The notes under the pieces were generated by a model that was given only the letters and a program-made list of their open reading frames with translations, was not told the origin of the DNA and ran no database searches. A program made the position numbers and the translations under genes. From Chloroflexota bacterium (lineage in GTDB: Bacteria > Chloroflexota > Anaerolineae > UBA1429), in contig JAAZBQ010000837.1 in the NCBI GenBank assembly GCA_012513725.1, positions 1-9,503 of the forward strand: a stretch of 9,503 nt of DNA, given 5' to 3'. Shown one piece after another: positions 1 through 4,081 of this stretch. Positions within the stretch are counted from its first letter, which is position 1. Each line of letters opens with the position of its first letter.

Positions 1-1003
1 CCGCCACGGCCAGGGAGCGCGCGATCTCGCGGCGCGCCGCATAGAGCGCCCCCGCCAGATCCGGCTCTGCCGCGGCCAGGGGCGCCAGCGTGGCCAGGGG
101 CACGACGATCTGGGCGGCCAGGATGGCCAGCGCCGCCCCCTGGAGCGCCCGCAGCCAACGGGGCCAGCGGGGTGCGACGACCCACACGTCTCCGGGCGCC
201 TGCGGACGCTGCGGCACCCGCGGCAGGAGGCGCAGCGCACCCCCCACGGCGACGGCTGCCAGCGCCAGGAGCGGCATCGAGACGAGGGAGGCCCGCACGG
301 GGTCGTGGTTGGCGCTGAACTCGGTGAGGATCTCCATCGCGTACACCCCCACCTGAAAGAGGGAGGGCACGGCATAGTCGGTGAGCGCCAGGACGAACAG
401 CAGCGCGCCCCCAGCCGCCACTAGGGGGGCCGCCATGGGCAGCGCCACACGGGCCAGCACGGCCGCATCGGAGCGCAGGGGACGAGCGGCATCGATGGCC
501 TCGCGATCCAGCGACTCGAGCCCCGCGAGGGCCAGCCCCACGGCCAGGGGGGCGAGGGCCATCAGTTGGACCCACCACGCCATCCCCCAGCCGCGTAGCG
601 GCACGCGCGGCAGGCCCAAGCCACTCAGCAGACGCTGAACCTCGCCAGCTGCAGCCGTCCAGGCGAGGGAGTGGACGTACGAGGGCACAAAGGCGGCCAC
701 CCAGACCCCCACGCGCACCAGTCTGCGCGCCCGCGCCGGGAGCCGCCAGAGGGCCGTCCCGGCGAGCGCGCCAAGGGCCATCCCCGCCAGCGCCACGGCC
801 ACGGCCAGCGATCCCCCCCGAGCCAGGAGCGTCAGCCGCCGGCCGGTCGGCAGCGCCAGGACCGCCCCCTCTTCCCCGACAGCGGGCAGGGCGACGGCGA
901 CCTGCCCGAGTAGTGCCAAGAGCGGGGCAAGCACCGTCCCTAGAGCGACGAGCGCCACGAGGCGACGCAGCACACGCCCGCCACTGCTCGGCAAGAGGGC
1001 CAC
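1..1003 (-). CDS. ABC transporter permease, ferric-iron (FbpB-like) type, partial at window edge
   Basis: Inner-membrane permease that would pass the ligand delivered by the upstream binding protein. The reading frame is open from a GTG at 1003 to position 1, giving 334 residues with no stop, so the C-terminal part is outside the window. Hydrophobic segments are visible around residues 11-35, 61-85, 97-118, 143-165, 192-212, 240-260 and 288-310. Residues 168-190 (EAIDAARPLRSDAAVLARVALP) form the EAA loop that contacts the ATPase. A hydrophilic linker near 261-285 followed by a new membrane segment fits the fused two-domain architecture of FbpB-type permeases (about 500-550 residues). The start lies 11 bases after the stop of the binding-protein gene, with only a weak ribosome site, so translational coupling is likely. 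No in-frame start exists in the stretch immediately upstream. A second GTG at residue 11 is a possible alternative. An ATPase gene is expected beyond the left edge. Confidence 0.85.
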   Translation of the reverse strand, partial: MALLPSSGGRVLRRLVALVALGTVLAPLLALLGQVAVALPAVGEEGAVLALPTGRRLTLLARGGSLAVAVALAGMALGALAGTALWRLPARARRLVRVGVWVAAFVPSYVHSLAWTAAAGEVQRLLSGLGLPRVPLRGWGMAWWVQLMALAPLAVGLALAGLESLDREAIDAARPLRSDAAVLARVALPMAAPLVAAGGALLFVLALTDYAVPSLFQVGVYAMEILTEFSANHDPVRASLVSMPLLALAAVAVGGALRLLPRVPQRPQAPGDVWVVAPRWPRWLRALQGAALAILAAQIVVPLATLAPLAAAEPDLAGALYAARREIARSLAVA

Positions 1004-1014
1004 GATGTGTCGGC

Positions 1015-2049
1015 CTACCGGATGAACATGGCGCCCAGCTCCTCTTGCGAGCGGGCGAGGTGGCGGTAGACCTCGGCGAACGAGACGTCCATCGGCCGGA
1101 TGGCCGTCTCCCCCATACAGCCGATGGCGACGTCCAGCGGGCGCACAGGCGCGTGGCTCCAGCCGATCTCCACCAGTCGACGCTCCGTCTCGGCGCTGGC
1201 GAGAAAGTCGATCAGAGCGCGCGCCTCGTCGGGATGAGGGGCGCCGGCGATCAGCGCCACGGTGTTGGGAACGACCAGGGTCCCGAGGTCATCCTCCCCC
1301 TGATCGGGAAAGACGATCTCCACGGGGGCGCCGCGCTCCACGGCGCCGCACGCATCGTCGGTATCGGTGAGGCCAAAGGCGAGCCGCCCGTCGGCCACCA
1401 TGTCGCGCACCACCGAGTTGCCATCCACCACCCGCACGCCGCGATCGCGCAGGGCGCAAAAGTAGGCCAGCGCGGGCTCGGGCCCCAGGTGGGCGTAGAG
1501 CGCCGCGGCCTGGGTGGCGGTGGTGCCGAACATCGGATAGGCGATGCCGATGCGGTCGGCGGGCCAGTCGGGATCCAGCAGGTCATCGATGGACCGCGGG
1601 ATGCGCTCGAGCGGCACCTCGTCGGTGTTCACCAGGAGCACCCGGGCGCGCCCGGCGAACCCGATCCAATGGTACTCGGGATCGCAAAAGGTCGCGGGGA
1701 TGTCGTCGGCGCTGGGGGAGTGGTAGGGCGCCAGGACGCCCTCCTCCTGGAGGGCGATGGTCTGGGCAATCTCGCCGCTCCAGAACACATCGGCCTGCGG
1801 GCGCCCCTTTTCGGCGATGAGGCGCGTCACCAGGCCGGTGGTCTTGGCAGCCTCGACATCGTAGACCGGCAGCACCCGGATACCCGTCTGGGCCTCGAAC
1901 TCCTCCAGGGTCGGCTCGGAGAAGACCTGGTCCACAGAGGTATAGATCACGACGGAGGGCTGGCCCGCCCCGGGCAGAGAGCAGGCGGCGATGAGCACGA
2001 GCGTCGGCAGCAGGAGCATAGCAGCAAGGCGCGGTGATGATCTGGACAT
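1015..2049 (-). CDS. ABC transporter substrate-binding lipoprotein, Fbp-like (putative ferric iron)
   Basis: Extracytoplasmic solute-binding protein of 344 residues that captures the ligand for the downstream permease. A longer frame opens at 2148, but I choose the ATG at 2049 because it is preceded by a GGAAGGG ribosome site about 7 bases upstream and directly begins a lipoprotein signal peptide: MSRSSPR, a hydrophobic core, then the lipobox LIAAC with Cys23. The mature protein starts like PBP2 Fbp-type proteins (VVIYTSVDQ at 33-41) and carries QADVFWSGE (85-93), WIGFAGRARVLLVNTDEVP (128-146) and PMFGTTATQAAALYAHLG (172-189). Residues 227-235 (GLTDTDDAC) lie where classical FbpA has its Tyr-Tyr iron-ligand pair, and no tyrosine is present there. 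Iron as ligand is therefore family inference; another anion or metal complex is possible. First gene of the operon. Confidence 0.88.
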   Translation of the reverse strand: MSRSSPRLAAMLLLPTLVLIAACSLPGAGQPSVVIYTSVDQVFSEPTLEEFEAQTGIRVLPVYDVEAAKTTGLVTRLIAEKGRPQADVFWSGEIAQTIALQEEGVLAPYHSPSADDIPATFCDPEYHWIGFAGRARVLLVNTDEVPLERIPRSIDDLLDPDWPADRIGIAYPMFGTTATQAAALYAHLGPEPALAYFCALRDRGVRVVDGNSVVRDMVADGRLAFGLTDTDDACGAVERGAPVEIVFPDQGEDDLGTLVVPNTVALIAGAPHPDEARALIDFLASAETERRLVEIGWSHAPVRPLDVAIGCMGETAIRPMDVSFAEVYRHLARSQEELGAMFIR

Positions 2050-2062
2050 GGTGACCCTTCCG
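2050..2062 (-). promoter_or_regulatory. Ribosome binding site of the substrate-binding protein
   Basis: On the minus strand GGAAGGG followed by TCACC precedes the ATG at 2049. This good Shine-Dalgarno match decides the start against the longer frame beginning at 2148, whose extra 33 residues do not resemble a signal peptide. Confidence 0.7.
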
Positions 2063-2076
2063 CCCCTCGTGAGGGG
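2063..2076. promoter_or_regulatory. Palindrome between promoter and start codon, possible operator or leader hairpin
   Basis: CCCCTC GT GAGGGG, a 6-bp inverted repeat with a 2-base centre, lies just upstream of the ribosome binding site and about 45 bases downstream of the predicted promoter -10. A related GGGG/CCCC inverted repeat follows at 2092-2106. The position would suit a repressor site or a leader structure controlling the importer. I do not recognise it as a Fur, DtxR or other named operator. Confidence 0.3.
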
Positions 2077-2119
2077 ATAGCAGGTAGGATGAGGGGCTCG
2101 CCCCCTGACGCGTGGGGGG

Positions 2120-2148
2120 AGTATACTGGCGACCGAAGAATGGAGCAA
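2120..2148 (-). promoter_or_regulatory. Putative sigma-70 type promoter of the importer operon
   Basis: On the minus strand TTGCTC (2148-2143) and TATACT (2125-2120) are separated by exactly 17 bases. The -10 matches the consensus at five of six positions; the -35 matches three of six. The -10 is embedded in an 8-bp palindrome AGTATACT. It lies 71 bases upstream of the binding-protein ATG, with no other gene between. Confidence 0.4.
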
Positions 2149-2200
2149 CGCGCCATGGCGAGCGGCCGCTTGGGCGGCGATGGCACCCGGGGTCTAGGGG

Positions 2201-2222
2201 CAGAGGCGTTCGCCTCCGTCTG
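2201..2222. repeat. Short hairpin at the left edge of the transposase block
   Basis: GAGGCG TT CGCCTC (2203-2216) is a perfect 6-bp inverted repeat, flanked by CAGA and TCTG that extend it with a two-base bulge. It lies between the last transposase remnant (stop at 2254) and the importer promoter. There is no T-run on either side, so an intrinsic terminator is not supported. It could be a remnant of an element end. The preceding TAGGGG...CAGAG resembles TAGGGGTTGCAGAG read on the minus strand at the other side of the block (about 3894-3910), but the match is weak. Confidence 0.3.
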
Positions 2223-2253
2223 AAAGGTGCTGCCCGTGAGCCTGCTGTCCATC

Positions 2254-2510
2254 CTATCCCGTGCCGGGCCCCCGCAGTGGTGCCGTACCCCACGGGTGCT
2301 CGGCTGCCCAGTACAGCTTGGTCGCGGCCACGAACCACAAGGCTAGGGCATCCAGCGCAGCATGGTGCATCCAGGGCCGGTACTCGCGGGCCACCCGCTC
2401 GTCCCAGCCCGCCTCGGACGGCATCCCGGATTTCCGCGAGCGCTCCGGGACACCGATGGTCGGTCGCCTCGGGTAGACGCGCATCGTGCCCGTGACATCG
2501 GCCCTGGGGA
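2254..2510 (-). pseudogene. C-terminal remnant of a third transposase
   Basis: Continuing leftward from the IS256 remnant, one frame encodes MRVYPRRPTIGVPERSRK and further on EYRPWMHHAALDALALWF, ending at a TAG at 2254. The WMHHAAL...ALALWF segment resembles the C-terminal helix that follows the catalytic glutamate in IS4- and IS701-like DDE transposases (a GWHHH-like motif before a hydrophobic helix). It does not resemble the C-terminus of IS256 transposases, so it is a separate element joined to the IS256 fragment. There is no start codon of its own, and the catalytic core is missing. The family is uncertain. No function is expected. Confidence 0.5.
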
Positions 2511-2542
2511 TCAGCCCCTCGGCAGCCCCTCGTGGGCGGCGG

Positions 2543-2559
2543 GCGGGACTCCATCCCGC
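2543..2559. repeat. 17-bp palindromic repeat, variant copy F
   Basis: Plus strand GCGGGACTCCATCCCGC. Its arms GCGGGA/TCCCGC differ from the consensus arms by a C-to-G on one side matched by a G-to-C on the other, so pairing is preserved. It lies between GVRLVT and AHEGL of the IS256 remnant, replacing the Ser-Asp codons. 22 bases stand where the family has 6, a net +16. Confidence 0.6.
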
Positions 2560-2667
2560 GGTCACCAGCCGCACCCCCTTCAGCCCCCGGGAGAGGAGAC
2601 GGCGCAGGAACTCCCGCCAGAACGACTGCTCCTCGCTGGCCACCACCGCGGCCATGGACACCTCCCG

Positions 2668-2684
2668 TCAGCATGCCATGCCGC
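2668..2684. repeat. 17-bp palindromic repeat, copy A
   Basis: Plus strand TCAGCATGCCATGCCGC, two mismatches from the consensus TCGGCATTCCATGCCGC. It interrupts the IS256 remnant between KVRQS and VSMAAVV. By family spacing the net gain is 16 bases, which agrees with the observed +1 frame change. Confidence 0.65.
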
Positions 2685-2797
2685 ACGCTCTGGCGCACCT
2701 TGAAGTACGTCGCATCCACCCACAGGTACGTGTACTCTCCCTCCAAGGCCCGCTCCCGAAAGGCCTGCACCGGCTCATCAAGGGCCTTGCAGATGAG

Positions 2798-2814
2798 CCG
2801 GCATTCCATGCGGC
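2798..2814. repeat. 17-bp palindromic repeat, copy B
   Basis: Plus strand CCGGCATTCCATGCGGC, one internal mismatch. It interrupts the IS256 remnant between KSEVS and ICKALDE, where the family has a single Arg (VSRICKALDE). Net +17, matching the observed +2 frame change. Confidence 0.75.
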
Positions 2815-2901
2815 ACTCACCTCGCTCTTGATCCCGGTGAGGCTCGTGCTCTCCAGGAGACTGTCGGCCGTGCGCGTGCTCACCCCCTCGAGGCAGGCGC
2901 G

Positions 2902-2918
2902 TCGGCATTCCATGCCGC
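2902..2918. repeat. 17-bp palindromic repeat, copy C (consensus)
   Basis: Plus strand TCGGCATTCCATGCCGC, the consensus: arms CGGCAT and ATGCCG around a TCC centre. It interrupts the IS256 remnant between LLAVVQ and CLEGVSTR, where the family reads VVQEAYxxGVSTR. Twenty bases stand in place of one codon, a net +17, with the frame shifting by +2. Confidence 0.8.
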
Positions 2919-3239
2919 CTGGACCACGGCGAGCAAGGCCAACTCTGCCTTGCGGCGAGGCTCCAGGTAGCAGGGGAAGTAGGTCCCCTGCCGCAGACTG
3001 GGGATCGGCAACGCGAACTCCCCCGCCCGCGTCGCGCAGAGCCGGTCTCGGTAGCCGCTCCGCTGGGCGGTGAATGCCACCTCCCGCTTTAGCGGCAACG
3101 GCACGGTGTCCACCAGATCCCCCAGGTGCTCCCGCTCCCATCGGTGCAGGCGGGGATTGTGGATCTCGACCAGCCGCTCCAGATGGGAGGCGCGGATGAT
3201 GAACTCTCCCCCGTCCTCGGCCGCCCAGCCCAACACCCT

Positions 3240-3256
3240 GCGGCATGGAATGCCGA
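3240..3256. repeat. 17-bp palindromic repeat, copy D, inverted orientation
   Basis: Plus strand GCGGCATGGAATGCCGA, an exact reverse complement of the consensus. It marks the point where the IS4-like transposase jumps from TEDFWRERRD to GWAAEDGGEFI, so here a stretch of coding sequence is also missing. It is the only strong copy in the opposite orientation. Confidence 0.75.
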
Positions 3257-3292
3257 GAGATCTCGGCGTTCTCGCCAAAAGTCCTCCGTTTG

Positions 3293-3309
3293 GTGGGATT
3301 CCAGGCCGC
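3293..3309. repeat. Degenerate candidate copy of the 17-bp repeat
   Basis: Plus strand TGGGATTCCAGGCCGC matches 13 of 16 consensus positions. It lies where the frame changes between NLPEPAISYA and TEDFWRERRD. The same bases can also be read as ordinary codons of the family (YARW-like), so it may be a coincidence. Confidence 0.35.
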
Positions 3310-3352
3310 GTAGGAGATGGCGGGTTCCGGGAGGTTGACGAGGGTGGCGGTG

Positions 3353-3369
3353 TCGGCATTCCATGTCGC
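3353..3369. repeat. 17-bp palindromic repeat, copy E
   Basis: Plus strand TCGGCATTCCATGTCGC, one mismatch. It interrupts the IS4-like transposase between LTPGCPA and TATLVNLPEP. Nineteen bases stand where about one codon is expected, a net +16, consistent with the observed +1 frame change. Confidence 0.7.
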
Positions 3370-3838
3370 ATGCGGGGCAGCCGGGGGTGAGACGCTTCTC
3401 CCCGCCGGGGCCGGGGGGTGTCGCCTTGTAGACGGTGGAGACCCCCTCCAAGGCCTCGGTGTAGGGCTTCTCAAAGTTCACCGGGTCCACGGCCACCAGG
3501 GGACGGGCGGGGCGGTAGCGGGCCACAACATTCTGGGCGCGGGCGTAGAGGGCATGGAGCATCTCCCGATGGGAGAAGCGCTTGTCCCACAGCCAGCGGT
3601 ACAGCCGCTCGGCCGTAGGGCGGGGGGACTCCCCCTCACGAGTCAGTGCCGCCGCCATGCGCGACACGAGCGGGGAGTGGGCGGCCAGGATGCCTTCTAC
3701 TGCCTGGAGGGCGACATTGCGGAGGCGCTTCTCGGACATCTGCCCCAGGAGGGGCGCCAAGAAGGTGTGCAGCCTCTCGTGCAGTTCGGCGACTGGCAAG
3801 ACCTTGGACAATACGTTCAGTAGGGGTAGACTATCCAT

Positions 3839-3899
3839 AGCTCCGCTCCCTCTGGATGGTACGGTCGGTTACCATAACCATGCCAGAAGGGGCGGAGCT
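3839..3899 (-). promoter_or_regulatory. Long inverted repeat enclosing the transposase ribosome binding site
   Basis: The arm at 3839-3860 (AGCTCCGCTCCCTCTGGATG plus GT) pairs with 3877-3899, matching at about 20 of 22 positions with one bulged base and a loop of about 16 bases. On the minus strand the transcript would fold into a stem-loop ending directly at the ATG at 3838, with GAGGGAGCGGAGCT, the ribosome site, inside the 3' arm. In IS10 and IS50 such a structure blocks transposase translation from transcripts that read in from outside; a similar role here is inferred. It may also form part of the element's end. A terminator role is less likely because no T-run follows. Confidence 0.6.
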
Positions 3900-4081
3900 C
3901 TGCAACCCCTACTTGTGAGTAATCACCACGATAGTGGGTCTGCTGATTGCACCAGTGCCTGTCTCCCAGATCCCTGACGTTGCCGACCACATCGCGATAG
4001 TTCGCACTAGCCAGTGTCTGCGACCCCACTGTGGGTCGCGCATCGCCGTCACTTCCTCGAGCAGTCTCTCGCGTACCGCAC
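3900..4081. other. Intergenic stretch after sbcC, with a hairpin at 4020-4039
   Basis: No coding signal fits here. A perfect 7-bp stem GCGACCC/GGGTCGC (4020-4026, 4033-4039) with a 6-base loop lies 42-61 bases past the sbcC stop, which suits a transcript end. On the minus strand it is followed by AGACACTGG, without the T-run of an intrinsic terminator. The boundary of the IS4-like element probably lies in this interval, but I see no clear terminal repeat or target duplication. Confidence 0.35.

Larger units (their letters stand above)
2511..3065 (-). pseudogene. IS256 (mutator) family transposase, broken fragment
   Basis: Remnant of a DDE transposase. Reading leftward, three frames supply consecutive pieces of one IS256 protein: SGYRDRLCATRAGEFALPIP, then RQGTYFPCYLEPRRKAELAL; CLEGVSTRTADSLLE...TGIKSEVS; ICKALDEPVQAFRERALEGE followed by YTYLWVDATYFKVR, which contains the first catalytic Asp; VSMAAVVASEEQSFWREFL...GVRLVT; and AHEGL, where the family has SDAHEGL with the second catalytic Asp. 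It then stops at 2511-2513. The first 70 or so residues and the catalytic Glu region are absent, and there is a deletion between AAVVA and SEEQSFW. Each frame change coincides with a copy of the 17-bp palindrome (2902, 2798, 2668, 2543). It cannot encode an active enzyme. Confidence 0.85.
3066..3838 (-). pseudogene. IS4-like DDE transposase, 5' part intact then frameshifted and fused to IS256 remnant
   Basis: The gene starts with ATG at 3838 (MDSLPLLNVLSKVLPVAELH), preceded by GAGGGAG. The first 155 or so residues are continuous: ALYARAQNVVARYRPARPL, then VAVDPVNFEKPYTEALEGVS (DDE first Asp region: VDPVNFEKP), then TVYKATPPGPGGEKRLTPGC. The frame then breaks at the palindrome at 3353-3369 and resumes as TATLVNLPEPAISYA, then in another frame as TEDFWRERRD. 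After the copy at 3240-3256 and a deletion it resumes as GWAAEDGGEFIIRASHLERL and on to WEREHLGDLVDTVPLPLKRE. Near 3066 it runs in frame straight into the IS256 remnant (AFT|AQRSGYRDR). The C-terminal catalytic Glu region is lost. The family name is my recognition of the motifs; the precise IS group is not certain. Confidence 0.75.

Noticed and set aside
913..2037. Long plus-strand open frame (374 codons)
   Set aside because: It lies antisense to the binding-protein gene and its product has no domain character; high GC makes such shadow frames common.
1583..2908. 441-codon minus-strand frame
   Set aside because: Only a short part (ICKALDEPVQ...KVRQ) is real IS256 coding; the rest is out of frame with transposase and binding-protein segments that match families in other frames.
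2543..3369. CRISPR array from the repeated 17-bp motif
   Set aside because: Spacings vary from about 50 to 340 bases, one copy is inverted, and the intervening DNA is recognisable transposase coding sequence.
4020..4039. Intrinsic terminator for sbcDC
   Set aside because: The stem is good, but no T-run follows on the minus strand, so I list it only as a hairpin.
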